A stretch of 64,000 nucleotides of DNA. Source: Pseudomonas wenzhouensis (GTDB lineage Bacteria > Pseudomonadota > Gammaproteobacteria > Pseudomonadales > Pseudomonadaceae). The notes under the pieces were generated by a model. It ran no database searches, was not told where the DNA came from, and saw only the letters and a list, made by a program, of their open reading frames with translations. The stretch lies in the NCBI RefSeq assembly GCF_021029445.1, contig NZ_CP072610.1, positions 2,914,001 through 2,978,000 on the forward strand, in the 5' to 3' direction. A program made the translations under genes and the position numbers. Below, in pieces: positions 1 through 8,108 of the stretch (positions are counted from its first letter, which is position 1; each line of letters opens with the position of its first letter).

Positions 1-164
1 CCTTTGTGTTCTGCGACCTGCGCCCAGTGAGCGATGGTGCGGGGGTGAACACCAACCGCTTCGCCAATAGCCTTGTAGGTGTAACCCTGCTCACGCATGC
101 GCAGGGCCGTGGCGCGCTTTTCACGCTGTTCTTGGGGGCTGAGTTTGCGGGCATCTGTTTTCAT
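1..164 (-). CDS. IS630-family transposase, N-terminal fragment (runs off the window)
   Basis: The minus strand reads from an ATG at 164 to the window edge and gives about 54 residues with a helix-turn-helix (YTYKAIGEAVGVHPRTIAHW), typical of the N-terminal DNA-binding region of IS630-type (Tc1/mariner-like) transposases. The DDE catalytic domain lies outside the window, so the family call rests on this region only. The insertion-sequence end should lie within 165-240, but I cannot place the terminal repeat with confidence. It sits in a stretch carrying two other recombinase genes, consistent with a mobile or island region. Confidence 0.6.
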   Translation of the reverse strand, partial: MKTDARKLSPQEQREKRATALRMREQGYTYKAIGEAVGVHPRTIAHWAQVAEHK

Positions 165-742
165 GGAGACAGATTATCCGATATGCCCTATTTATTTGCC
201 AGGTTAATAGAATCACCTGACTTGCAAAGTGTCTAAATCGCAAAAATATCGCTATAGCCGGGCGGTATAAGTAAACTCGTAAACTCCGCTTCCTCACCCA
301 TTTTTGCCTCGCCTGACCTTCGCTCGACGACTTTTCATACAGAACCTAACAACAACGCTCAGTACCTACGAGATCTGTCCCTAACTGAAAGCACAGAGCC
401 ACGCCTGGTAGGAATCAGATAGTCATTCCAAAAACAGGCCAACAGTAGCCTCCAGCCATTAATTAACGATAAAAACCGTTATCGTTAATATGTGCCCCTC
501 AAAAAGATGCGCTCGACAGGATTCCCATCCAGGGAGAGCGATAACTCAGACCCAGCGATATCCTCGGGTAGTTCTCTCTGCCTTTTCCGCGATGGGCTCA
601 TTGCGCGCTCGTGGGGATCGATACGTCCGCTGCCAATGATGCATCCGGTATTTGTGTTTTCGTCAGAGGCTGGCAGAAGTGGTTGAGCTATCAATGCTTA
701 ACAAACCACGCTTCCCGCCACCGCTAACTGAAGGCTTCCAGG
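165..742. other. Gene-free stretch upstream of the XerC/D-like recombinase
   Basis: No convincing gene is visible in these 578 bases; the short open frames lack recognisable content and ribosome binding sites. The stretch contains the presumed end of the IS630-type element (somewhere in 165-240), a 44-base segment at 287-330 that resembles one at 50615-50660 between tRNA-Arg genes, and a perfect 28-bp palindrome at 462-489, annotated separately. It is richer in A and T than the flanking coding DNA. Confidence 0.5.
462..489. repeat. 28-bp palindrome with dif-like 11-6-11 architecture
   Basis: The left arm is ATTAACGATAA (462-472), the spacer is AAACCG (473-478) and the right arm is TTATCGTTAAT (479-489). 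The arms are perfect inverted repeats. Xer recombination sites are also 28 bp, with two 11-bp arms around a 6-bp centre; their inner arm ends read ATAA and TTAT, as here. The XerC/D-like gene begins at 743. I infer a core recombination site or operator for that recombinase. It is too AT-rich and lacks the U-tract of a terminator. Confidence 0.5.
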
Positions 743-1723
743 ATGAATTATCTGCTCCCTACTCCCCGGCACACCTCGGATGTTGCCCTCGCTGAGCGCC
801 GGCTGACTGCAGCCGAGTTCCAGGGTCTGGCTGAGGTACCGGCCGCAGCCGAGTGGTTTGCCAACTTGGACAACCCGCGCACCCGCCGCGCTTACCAGGG
901 TGACATCGAAGATTTCTGCAGCTTCCTTGGCATCCACGCGCCAGATCAGTTCCGCGCGGTTACCCGCGCCCATGTCCTCGCCTGGCGCAGTCAACAGGAA
1001 CAGCGTGGTCTGTCCGGTGCCACCATCCGCCGCAAGCTGGCGGCACTGGCCAGCCTGTTCGATCACCTGCTCGATGCCAACGCTGTCGCAGGCGGAAACC
1101 CTGTGCACGGGGTGAAGCGTCCGAAGATTGAAAGTAACGAAGGTAAGACGCCGGCCCTCGGTGATCATCAGGCCAAGGCGCTGCTTGAAGCCCCGGACCC
1201 GGCCACCCTGCAGGGGCTGCGTGATCGCGCTGTTCTGGCGGTGTTGCTCTACCACGGTCTTCGCCGTGAGGAGGCGGCCCGCCTGACCATCCAGGACATC
1301 CAGGAGCGTCGGGGTATCAAGCACCTGCGTGTCCATGGCAAGGGCGGAAAGCTGCGCTACCTGCCCATGCATCCCGTCGCCCTAGAGCGCATCCACACAT
1401 ACCTGGAAGTCTCTGGGCATCACCTGGAGCGGCCGGCGGCACCGCTCTTTATGCCTTTGCGCGGCAAAGCTACTGGCTCAGGCCTGAGTGCCGATGGCAT
1501 CTATGCCCTGGTTGGGCGCTATGCGCGAGCTGCTGGCATCGAGGTCGCGGGACTGGGTGTGCATGGGCTTCGCGAGACGGCTGCTACCAACGCGCTGGAA
1601 CATGAGGCCGACATCGCCAAAGTTCAGCAGTGGCTGGGACACGCCAACATCAGTACGACGAAAATTTACGACCGGCGCGGATTACGACCAGAGGACTCTC
1701 CGAGCTTCAAGGTGCGGTATTGA
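743..1723 (+). CDS. XerC/XerD-like tyrosine recombinase
   Basis: 326 residues, the usual size for Xer-type or plasmid/transposon tyrosine recombinases. An N-terminal SAM-like core-binding domain spans about residues 32-115 and the catalytic domain about 135-326. The active-site set is complete: Arg174 (GLRREE), a Lys in HGKGGK (200 or 203), His274 and Arg277 (HGLRETAA), His300 (WLGHANIS) and the nucleophile Tyr309 (TTKIYDRR). It probably does not replace the housekeeping XerC or XerD, because it sits beside an IS630-type fragment and a P4-type integrase. The 28-bp palindrome at 462-489 is a plausible target. The ATG at 743 follows a weak AGG-containing leader. Confidence 0.85.
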   Translation: MNYLLPTPRHTSDVALAERRLTAAEFQGLAEVPAAAEWFANLDNPRTRRAYQGDIEDFCSFLGIHAPDQFRAVTRAHVLAWRSQQEQRGLSGATIRRKLAALASLFDHLLDANAVAGGNPVHGVKRPKIESNEGKTPALGDHQAKALLEAPDPATLQGLRDRAVLAVLLYHGLRREEAARLTIQDIQERRGIKHLRVHGKGGKLRYLPMHPVALERIHTYLEVSGHHLERPAAPLFMPLRGKATGSGLSADGIYALVGRYARAAGIEVAGLGVHGLRETAATNALEHEADIAKVQQWLGHANISTTKIYDRRGLRPEDSPSFKVRY

Positions 1724-1744
1724 GGTCGGGGAGCAGGGTGACAG

Positions 1745-1858
1745 CTAGCGGTGATCCGTACCGTATTTTTTGTCCAGATAGTCGGCCAAGGCATAGCCGA
1801 TAATTCCGACTACTACTACAAAAACAACAATCCCCGTCACGGCGTGTACGAGTGTCAT
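1745..1858 (-). CDS. Small single-pass membrane protein, 37 residues, unknown function
   Basis: The frame encodes one hydrophobic helix (about residues 4-25, rich in Val, Ile and Gly) followed by a charged tail ending in DYLDKKYGTDHR. I chose the ATG at 1858 because AAAGGA lies 8 nt upstream; longer in-frame starts lack a ribosome binding site. It lies convergent to the recombinase gene with 21 bp between the stop codons. The shape fits a small regulatory or toxin-like membrane peptide, but there is no homology I recognise and no visible antitoxin or antisense RNA. It could also be a chance frame. Confidence 0.4.
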   Translation of the reverse strand: MTLVHAVTGIVVFVVVVGIIGYALADYLDKKYGTDHR

Positions 1859-1981
1859 GGCGGCCATCCTTTCGTGTATCAAATACGCGAGGTTATCTCC
1901 CCAGCAGCCAACCCAAGAGGCATAAGGGCTCTGGTGTCGCTTGGTGACATTTGTTTGGCTACTCAATCAAATCCCACCCGG

Positions 1982-2026
1982 GCGCTACCAAATCCTAATG
2001 CTGACCAAGATCTGGTCAGATAGCGC
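1982..2026. repeat. Nested inverted repeat upstream of the alpA region
   Basis: An inner TGACCA/TGGTCA pair (2002-2007 and 2013-2018) is nested inside an outer GCGCTA/TAGCGC pair (1982-1987 and 2021-2026). It lies just upstream of the putative small gene and alpA. It might be an operator or an RNA hairpin. The arms are short, so chance is possible. Confidence 0.25.
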
Positions 2027-2087
2027 GTCCAAGAACGCTCGCAGTGCTATTTAATGGGTGTCGGTTTCTAATAAACGGGTGTACCAC

Positions 2088-2264
2088 ATGCCGACAACAT
2101 ACAGCAAAAGCGCCTTAGCAATGCCCCGATCCGATATCGCGGGCGCGCTGGTGACCACAGATTACCTGCTACCAGAGAGCATACTGGCTGGCTGCATCCA
2201 TAAGCATCTGCTCAGCCAGCTAGCCACGAAAATGAAAAATCGCAAGGGGGGGAAAGGCCTATGA
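2088..2264 (+). CDS. Hypothetical 58-residue protein upstream of alpA
   Basis: A short frame from the ATG at 2088 runs into the next gene: its TGA stop overlaps the ATG of alpA (ATGA at 2261-2264), a common arrangement for translationally coupled genes. The product is polar with a basic C-terminus (TKMKNRKGGKGL) and matches nothing I recognise. There is no strong Shine-Dalgarno sequence before 2088; a GTG at 2058 in the same frame is an alternative start. The terminal-overlap geometry is the main support. Confidence 0.35.
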   Translation: MPTTYSKSALAMPRSDIAGALVTTDYLLPESILAGCIHKHLLSQLATKMKNRKGGKGL

Positions 2265-2458
2265 GCCAGAAGCCACTCGACCGCCTCATCACGATCAAGG
2301 AGGTCATCAGCCAAGTTGGCATGGGCAGGACGAAGATCTACGAGATGCTTCAGTTCGAGGAATTTCCAGCGCCCATCAAGCTGGGGCGCTACTCGCGCTG
2401 GTCTCAACTGGAGATACAGGCGTGGATTGAGGAACAGAAAGGAAAAAGGGCTGCCTAG
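2261..2458 (+). CDS. AlpA-family excisionase-like transcriptional regulator
   Basis: 65 residues with the MerR-like winged helix of the AlpA family: the LITIKEVISQVGMGRTKIYEM helix-turn-helix region, then the FPAPIKLGRYSRWSQLEIQAW wing. AlpA-type proteins of P4-like and CP4-57-like elements activate the adjacent integrase or act as excision directionality factors. Here the gene ends 11 bp from the convergent P4-type integrase gene, its usual partner. AAAGGCCT with a GGGGGG run just before the ATG supplies the ribosome binding site. Role in excision is inferred from family and position. Confidence 0.85.
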   Translation: MSQKPLDRLITIKEVISQVGMGRTKIYEMLQFEEFPAPIKLGRYSRWSQLEIQAWIEEQKGKRAA

Positions 2459-2469
2459 GCAGCCCTCAC

Positions 2470-3639
2470 TCATTCACAAGCCAGGCAGAAATCCTGCCAC
2501 CATCGCATCATTTCTATTCGCTCAGGCACATATTGTGCGTGGTTGTACGCGGCCTTGGTCTGGTTGTCCTCGGCATGGGCCAACTGCAGTTCAATAACCT
2601 CGCTGCGAAACAGGCCCGACTCATACAGATGGGTTGAAGCAGTTGCGCGGAAATCGTGACAGGTGAAACCCTTCATCCCGAGCCGCTCCAGCGCACGGTT
2701 GAAAGTCGAGCCATCCACCGGCCTGTCTGGATGGCGCAGCCCAGGAAACATGAGCCCGCGCCCACCGGTAATGGTGCGCAATTCGACCAGCAGCTCGACA
2801 GCGCGTGGAGGCAATGGCACCAGATGACGACGCCGCTTCTTCATCAGCTCAGGCGGGATATCCCAAATTGCGGCCTCCAGATCGACATGCTCCCAGCGCC
2901 CACGCCGGATCTCCACGGTACGCAGGAACAGCAACTGCATAAGCTCCAGGGCTATGGTGTTTGTGCGAAAGCCACCATACCCAGCCAACCCACGGCGGAA
3001 CCGCGCTATCTCTTCAGGGGTCATCGGTTGACTGTGTTCCACCGGCTTCCGGACAAAAGCACCATACAACGCAGCTGCAGGGTCCACGTCAGCACGTAAT
3101 GTTCGCACCGCAAATCGAAACATCTGCGACAACCAATTGCAGAGTGAGATCGCATAGTAAGTCGCGCCCCGCTTCTCCATCCGCCGCAGGCAGTCCAACA
3201 GGTGCGCTGAAGTTACATCGCGCACGGGCAGCCGACCGATGTAAGGAAACAGATTCTTGGTGAACGCTCGGGTCAACTGATCACGGTAGCTGTCGCTGAT
3301 GCCGTTCTTTTTGGATATCCACTCCAGCGCTACCTCCTTGAACGATGAGCGGTTTTCTAGGGTCTGCTTGGCCCGCGCGGTGTTCCGTACATGAGAAGGA
3401 TGTCGACCCTGTTTGACCAGGCCACGGGCTTTGTCCCGCTCAGTCCTGGCCTCGGCCAAGCTCATCTCGGGGTACTCTCCCAGGGCAAACACGTTCTCCT
3501 TACCCTCGATCTTGTACCGGTAGCGCCAGAGCTTAGCGCCGGTCGGACGAATCTCAACGTAAAGCCCGCGCTTATCCGAGAGCTTGCGGGGTTTTTCGCC
3601 GGGCTTAGCCTGGCGAATCTGGACATCGGTTAGAGGCAT
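2470..3639 (-). CDS. P4-type site-specific tyrosine integrase (DUF4102 plus phage integrase domain)
   Basis: 389 residues, normal for P4-like island integrases. The N-terminal DUF4102 arm-binding domain (about 1-90, with KPRKLSDKRGLYVEI) is followed by a core-binding domain and a C-terminal catalytic domain. Active-site elements visible are RTVEIRRGRWEHVD, HDFRATASTHLYE (HxxR), and LAHAEDNQTKAAYNH with the nucleophilic Tyr in AAYNHA. I start at the ATG at 3639 because family members begin MPLTD; an in-frame GTG at 3651 is less likely. Such integrases usually lie at the att end of a genomic island, so the boundary should lie between about 3640 and 4036. No tRNA gene is visible there. Confidence 0.9.
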   Translation of the reverse strand: MPLTDVQIRQAKPGEKPRKLSDKRGLYVEIRPTGAKLWRYRYKIEGKENVFALGEYPEMSLAEARTERDKARGLVKQGRHPSHVRNTARAKQTLENRSSFKEVALEWISKKNGISDSYRDQLTRAFTKNLFPYIGRLPVRDVTSAHLLDCLRRMEKRGATYYAISLCNWLSQMFRFAVRTLRADVDPAAALYGAFVRKPVEHSQPMTPEEIARFRRGLAGYGGFRTNTIALELMQLLFLRTVEIRRGRWEHVDLEAAIWDIPPELMKKRRRHLVPLPPRAVELLVELRTITGGRGLMFPGLRHPDRPVDGSTFNRALERLGMKGFTCHDFRATASTHLYESGLFRSEVIELQLAHAEDNQTKAAYNHAQYVPERIEMMRWWQDFCLACE

Positions 3640-3640
3640 A

Positions 3641-3685
3641 GCGGGTATCACTCATACTTTAAAAATCCCCCGCTTTAATACCCGC
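3641..3685. promoter_or_regulatory. Inverted repeats in the integrase promoter region
   Basis: GCGGGTAT at 3641-3648 is matched by ATACCCGC at 3678-3685, with a further CCCGCTTTA copy at 3669-3677 giving a tandem CCCGCTTTA pair. The group lies immediately upstream of the integrase start. These are candidates for arm-type integrase sites or an autoregulatory operator; there is no direct evidence for either. Confidence 0.35.
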
Positions 3686-4035
3686 TTTATCACTGACTGA
3701 CCCAGCACACCAGCGAACACCCGCGAACCCAAATCGCCCGAAGCCAGCGCCCTGCGGGGGTAATACGAACGTGAAAAAATGAGAGCGCACGACATGCACA
3801 GTCAACGTGGATGATTTTCCTTTGCTTCATACAAAACTGACGCCACAAGCCTTAAAAAGCATAATCGCCTGACCTCACTCGTTCAGGCGCAGCATTAGCC
3901 TTGCAGGGGGCGCTTCTGCCGATCAGCGCCTGAACCGATGACATGTTATCCGTCCCGACGCCCGCTGGCACGATCGCTGTCTTATACACCGGCATCCAGT
4001 CAATACACCCCGCCGTCTCCTGAATACCGGCCTCA
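3686..4035. other. Gene-free stretch at the presumed island/core junction
   Basis: About 350 bases between the integrase and the AraC gene, with no supported gene and no tRNA. CGAAC-containing short repeats occur near 3714-3740, and there is an AT-rich patch at 3770-3860. If the integrase marks an island end, the att sequence should be here, but a duplicate of it is not visible in this window. Confidence 0.4.
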
Positions 4036-5100
4036 TCATCCAGGCGAGCCTGCTCCGATCTCGAGCAGTTGCAGCAGCAAGGCCTTGCGCGCCTCGCGCG
4101 GGGCGACGCCGGTCCAGCGTTTGAAGGCGCGGCGAAAATCGCGCACATCACCAAAACCGGTTTGCCGGGCCACGTCGGCCAGCGCGAGATCGGCGCGCGC
4201 CAGCAGGGTCAGCGCGCGAGCGCGGCGCATTTCATCGATGATGCCCTGATAGCTCAGCCCTGCTGACTCGATACGCCGACGCAAGGTGCGCTCACTGATA
4301 TTGAGCTGGCGCGCCAATTGCGTCAGCGAAGGCGGCGCCTCGAGTTGCTTGCGCACCTCACGCTGCAGCCCTTCGATCAGCTCGGAACGCTCCTGATCGA
4401 TCCAGCGCGCTTCCTTGAGCAATTCGACCACCTCAGCAGCTACGGCATCGTCCCTTGTCGCCAGCGGCAGCGCCAACCAGGACGCGTCGAACTCGATGGC
4501 ATTGACACTATCGCCAAAATCCATCGGACACTCGAAGAACCGCTCATACAACTCGGCATGCGCTGGGCGCGGGTACTCCAGGCGCAGCCGGCGCGGTCTG
4601 AGGGCTGCGCCACTGAGATGGCGCACGATGCTCAGCGCACTGGAGAACGCTTCCTCCATGTAGAACGGCAGCACATCGGGCTCGTAGAACAGTGGTGCCA
4701 GCAGCACCCGGACACCATCGCCCTGCACCTCCATGCCGTGTTCGAGCATGGCCCCGGCATGACGCTGATAATGCTGGCCCAATTCGAGCGCATCCCCCAG
4801 CGTCGCACAGGCCTGCATGCCCAACCCGACCAGGCCGAGCGATACCGCGCTTTGCCGCGCACCGACCGCCAGGCCCAGCCCCTTGTCACCGACCTGCTCC
4901 ATCACCCGCCGCACCAGCAGATAACTCTGCCGATGCGACAGACGAAAGCCAGGGCGCAACAGATCCGCAGGAATGAAGCCGAGTCCCAGGCAGACACGCT
5001 CGGCATCGCCCTGACGCTCGGCCACGATCCTGAGCAAGGCGCGTGACACGTGAGCCGGAGCCGAGGCATTGGAAAAGCGGGGATCGGCAATTTCTTTCAT
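4036..5100 (-). CDS. AraC-family transcriptional regulator (arabinose-binding-domain type)
   Basis: 354 residues from the ATG at 5100, preceded by AGGA about 10 nt upstream. The N-terminal two-thirds match the effector/dimerisation domain found in OruR/ArgR-like AraC proteins (RLSHRQSYLLVRRVMEQVG, then LGDALELGQHYQRHAGAML). The C-terminal ~100 residues hold two helix-turn-helix motifs (LTQLARQLNISERTLRRRI and LADVARQTGFGDVRDFRRAFKRW). It is divergent from the monooxygenase gene at 5256 across 155 bp, so it likely controls the monooxygenase-SDR pair. Its ligand is unknown. Confidence 0.85.
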   Translation of the reverse strand: MKEIADPRFSNASAPAHVSRALLRIVAERQGDAERVCLGLGFIPADLLRPGFRLSHRQSYLLVRRVMEQVGDKGLGLAVGARQSAVSLGLVGLGMQACATLGDALELGQHYQRHAGAMLEHGMEVQGDGVRVLLAPLFYEPDVLPFYMEEAFSSALSIVRHLSGAALRPRRLRLEYPRPAHAELYERFFECPMDFGDSVNAIEFDASWLALPLATRDDAVAAEVVELLKEARWIDQERSELIEGLQREVRKQLEAPPSLTQLARQLNISERTLRRRIESAGLSYQGIIDEMRRARALTLLARADLALADVARQTGFGDVRDFRRAFKRWTGVAPREARKALLLQLLEIGAGSPG

Positions 5101-5255
5101 GGCGACGAGTTCCTGATCGCAGCGTCGAACTGCGCCGATGATAAACGACAAAAAGGCTGTCCGTTTCGCCCCCCTTTGCTGTCCAGCAGCGCCCTGATGG
5201 CAGATTTCAGGCACGGATAACCTGAGGCCACAGTGACCAACAGAGGATATCCCTC

Positions 5256-6641
5256 ATGAATGACGAGAAGATCCATGACTGCGGCGATGCCGTTTGCATC
5301 ATCGGCGCTGGCCCCGGCGGCCTGTGCATGGCCCGCGCCCTCAAGCGCCAGGGGCTGAGCTACGAGCAGTTCGAGCGCCACAGCGGCGTGGGTGGCGTGT
5401 GGGACATCGACAACCCGGGCACCCCCATGTACGAGTCCGCGCACTTCATCTCCTCGCGCGACCTCCCGGGCTTTCTCGACTATCCGATGCCCAAGCACTT
5501 CCCGGACTACCCGAGCAACCGGCAGATCCTCGAGTACGTCAATTCATTCGCCCATGCCTTTGGCCTGTATGCCAACATCCGCTTCAACACCTCGGTAGAC
5601 AAGGTGTTCAAGCGTGACGATGGCCGTTGGCTGGTCACCCTAAGCGGCGGCGAGCAACGCCTGTATCGCGCCGTGGTCTGCGCCACCGGCTGCAACTGGG
5701 ATGCGAACATGCCGGAGGTCAAAGGCCAGTTCAATGGCGAGATTCGTCACTCGGTCACCTACAAGAAGGCCGAGGAATTCAAGGGCAAGAAGGTCATGAT
5801 CATCGGTGCCGGCAACTCCGGCGCGGACATCGCCTGCGACGCCGCCACCTATGCGCAGAAAGCCTTCATCAGCCTGCGCCGTGGCTACCACATGATTCCC
5901 AAGCACCTGTTCGGCCTGCCCGTCGATGAGATCAGCGAGAAAGGCCCGCAACTGCCGATCTGGCTGACGCGTATCGCCTTCCAGCTGATCCTGCGGGTGA
6001 TCAATGGCGACGTGCGCCGCTTCGGGCTGCCCAAACCCGATCACAAACTGTTCGAGAGCCACCCGCTGCTCAATGCGCAATTGCTGCATTACCTGCAGCA
6101 TGGCGATATTCAGGTGAAACCGGACGTCTCGCACTACGACGGCGACCATGTGGTGTTCAAGGACGGCAGCCGCGAGCAGCTCGACCTGGTGCTCTACGCC
6201 ACCGGCTACAAGTGGAGCTGCAAATACGCCGCCGACTACTTCGAATGGAAAGGCGGGCGACCGCAACTGTACCTGTCGATCTTCAGCCGCCAGCACCACA
6301 ACCTGTTCGGCATCGGCTATCTGGAAACCAACTCCAGCGCTTACAAGCTGTTCGATAACGAAGCCCACGCCGTTGCCTGCTACCTGCGCGACCAGTTACA
6401 TCATCCCGAGCGCGCCCGCCAGTTCGATCAACTGATCGCCCACGACGATCCCGACCTTTCCGGCGGCATCGACTTCGTCAAATCACAGCGCCATGAGGTG
6501 TACCTGGAGGTGCATGCCTTCAAGAAACACCTGCGCAAGGTGCGCCAGCAAATGGGCTGGAGCGACCTGGAAGAAGGCTATTACAGCGTTCTGCGCCAAC
6601 ACAGCGGCTACGTGCCAGTCGATCTGCCACAAACCGCCTAG
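5256..6641 (+). CDS. Flavin-containing monooxygenase (FMO/Baeyer-Villiger-like)
   Basis: 461 residues. The FAD-binding GxGxxG is at 17-22 (GAGPGG), the FMO signature FxGxxxHxxxY at 159-169, and the NADPH-binding GAGNSG at 184-189. Such enzymes use NADPH and oxygen to oxygenate ketones, amines or sulfides; the substrate cannot be read from sequence. A second Rossmann return (YATGYKW) lies near residue 315. AGAGGA about 8 nt before the ATG serves as ribosome binding site. An SDR gene follows after 17 bp and a divergent AraC regulator lies upstream, an arrangement reminiscent of inducible monooxygenase clusters that degrade hydrophobic ketones or alcohols. Confidence 0.88.
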   Translation: MNDEKIHDCGDAVCIIGAGPGGLCMARALKRQGLSYEQFERHSGVGGVWDIDNPGTPMYESAHFISSRDLPGFLDYPMPKHFPDYPSNRQILEYVNSFAHAFGLYANIRFNTSVDKVFKRDDGRWLVTLSGGEQRLYRAVVCATGCNWDANMPEVKGQFNGEIRHSVTYKKAEEFKGKKVMIIGAGNSGADIACDAATYAQKAFISLRRGYHMIPKHLFGLPVDEISEKGPQLPIWLTRIAFQLILRVINGDVRRFGLPKPDHKLFESHPLLNAQLLHYLQHGDIQVKPDVSHYDGDHVVFKDGSREQLDLVLYATGYKWSCKYAADYFEWKGGRPQLYLSIFSRQHHNLFGIGYLETNSSAYKLFDNEAHAVACYLRDQLHHPERARQFDQLIAHDDPDLSGGIDFVKSQRHEVYLEVHAFKKHLRKVRQQMGWSDLEEGYYSVLRQHSGYVPVDLPQTA

Positions 6642-6658
6642 CACCGAGGAAGATTGTC

Positions 6659-7507
6659 ATGAATGAAGTCGTACTCATCACCGGCGCTGCCGGTGGCATC
6701 GGCCAGGCCATTTGCGAACGCCTGAGCCAACGCGGCATGCACCTGGTACTGGTGGATGTTCAGGAACAACGCTTGCTGGAATTGGCCAAGCGATTCGGCG
6801 ACAAAGCCACGGCCTTCGTCGCCGATCTCACCGACCAGGACGCCCTCGCCCATCTGCTGGCCAGCGTCGAGGCGAAATTTGGTCGTCTCGACATTCTCGT
6901 CAACAACGCGGCCGTGGTACGGGTCGAACCCTTCGACAGCCGTTCGGTGGAGAGCATCGTCAGCGAGCTGAACATCAACCTGATCGCACCGCTGGTGCTG
7001 ACCCGCCTGGCCATCCCGCTGCTGCAGCGTTCGGCCAATGCGCGGGTCATCTCCACGGTCTCGGTGGCCGGTATCTTCCCCACCCCCGAGTCGCCCATCT
7101 ACAGCGCCAGCAAGTTCGGCCTGCGTGGCGCCATGTTGTCGATAGGCCTGGATCTGCAGGCCAAGGGCATCCATGTCTGCTCCATCCACCCGTCGGCAAC
7201 CGATACGCCGATGCTGCGCAAGGAGGCTATCGACGGCGGCAATGCCTTGCAGTTCATGACCGCCCCCCAACAACCAGAGGATGTTGCCGAGCAAGTCGCC
7301 TTGATGATCGACAAACCCTGCCTGGAGCGCTCACCCAAGGCCAGCGACTCCTGGCTATCGAGCCTGGCCATGCTCTTTCCCAACCTGTTGCCGCGCAGCA
7401 TTCGGCTGTTGCAGAAGCGCGGGGAGAAAGGCATGCAGCGCTATCTGCATACACTGGCCGAGCGCGGTTTGACGCAGAAAGTCGATGGCGTGTGGTGGCT
7501 CAAATGA
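6659..7507 (+). CDS. Short-chain dehydrogenase/reductase
   Basis: 282 residues of classical SDR type. The cofactor loop TGAAGGIG is at 8-15, NNAA at about 82-85, and the catalytic residues are Ser135, Tyr148 and Lys152 (YSASK). The C-terminal extension (about 240-282, basic, with a hydrophobic patch LAMLFPNLLP) is longer than in a minimal SDR. It follows the monooxygenase by 17 bp with AGGA before the ATG, so the two are probably co-transcribed. Oxidation of an alcohol to the ketone used by the monooxygenase is a reasonable inference, not shown. Confidence 0.85.
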   Translation: MNEVVLITGAAGGIGQAICERLSQRGMHLVLVDVQEQRLLELAKRFGDKATAFVADLTDQDALAHLLASVEAKFGRLDILVNNAAVVRVEPFDSRSVESIVSELNINLIAPLVLTRLAIPLLQRSANARVISTVSVAGIFPTPESPIYSASKFGLRGAMLSIGLDLQAKGIHVCSIHPSATDTPMLRKEAIDGGNALQFMTAPQQPEDVAEQVALMIDKPCLERSPKASDSWLSSLAMLFPNLLPRSIRLLQKRGEKGMQRYLHTLAERGLTQKVDGVWWLK

Positions 7508-7663
7508 AGCGCTGTGTAAAGGCCAAGGCGTGCCGAAACCAGATACCTGGCACGCCTCAGCACACAGCTGTGAACCCCGTGCGGCCTAGTCTGGAGCCAT
7601 AAAACCCAACGCACGTTTAACGCTAAGCACCTGAGTTGAAAACACTTTTCTTGCAATTAGCGG

Positions 7664-7691
7664 TTGACAGCGCAGCTTCTGGCTGTAGAAT
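7664..7691 (+). promoter_or_regulatory. Sigma-70 promoter of the first tRNA-fMet
   Basis: A perfect -35 TTGACA (7664-7669) and a -10 TAGAAT (7686-7691) are separated by 16 bp. The mature tRNA starts 13 nt after the -10 box, so a leader of about 6 nt is expected. Confidence 0.85.
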
Positions 7692-7704
7692 GCCGCCCCA
7701 CAGA

Positions 7705-7781
<77 letters not shown>

Positions 7782-7790
7782 GCTTCACGA

Positions 7791-7817
7791 AAAGGCCACT
7801 CAATGAGTGGCCTTTTT
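7791..7817 (+). terminator. Rho-independent terminator after tRNA-fMet copy 1
   Basis: An 11-bp stem (AAAGGCCACTC / GAGTGGCCTTT) with a 3-nt loop is followed by further T residues. An almost identical terminator follows the second copy, so the unit was duplicated with its terminator. Confidence 0.9.
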
Positions 7818-7861
7818 GCTTTGGCGAGAATTAACTTTTTCGATCAAACGAAACAAATCGA

Positions 7862-7889
7862 TTGACAAGATATTAAGCAAGCGTAGAAT
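7862..7889 (+). promoter_or_regulatory. Sigma-70 promoter of the second tRNA-fMet, unusually close to the tRNA
   Basis: TTGACA (7862-7867) and TAGAAT (7884-7889) are spaced by 16 bp, as in copy 1. Only 6 nt separate the -10 box from the first base of the tRNA, so the expected start site falls on or next to the mature 5' end. Confidence 0.8.
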
Positions 7890-7895
7890 GGCCGG

Positions 7896-7972
<77 letters not shown>

Positions 7973-7981
7973 CCTTCAGAT

Positions 7982-8009
7982 AAAGGCCACTCAATCGAGT
8001 GGCCTTTTT
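7982..8009 (+). terminator. Rho-independent terminator after tRNA-fMet copy 2
   Basis: The same 11-bp stem as after copy 1 (AAAGGCCACTC / GAGTGGCCTTT), with a 4-nt loop instead of 3 and a T run. Confidence 0.9.
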
Positions 8010-8108
8010 CGTTTGCGATCATTGATCCTCCTCAGTTTCTCCTCAGCCAAGCGGGCCTATGCTCAACGCACCTGCCTCAGTTGCAGCGGATTGACCGAGG
8101 AAACCCCG

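Noticed and set aside
485..694. Short open frames on both strands over the palindrome region
   Set aside because: No ribosome binding sites and no recognisable content; one would overlap the right arm of the palindrome.
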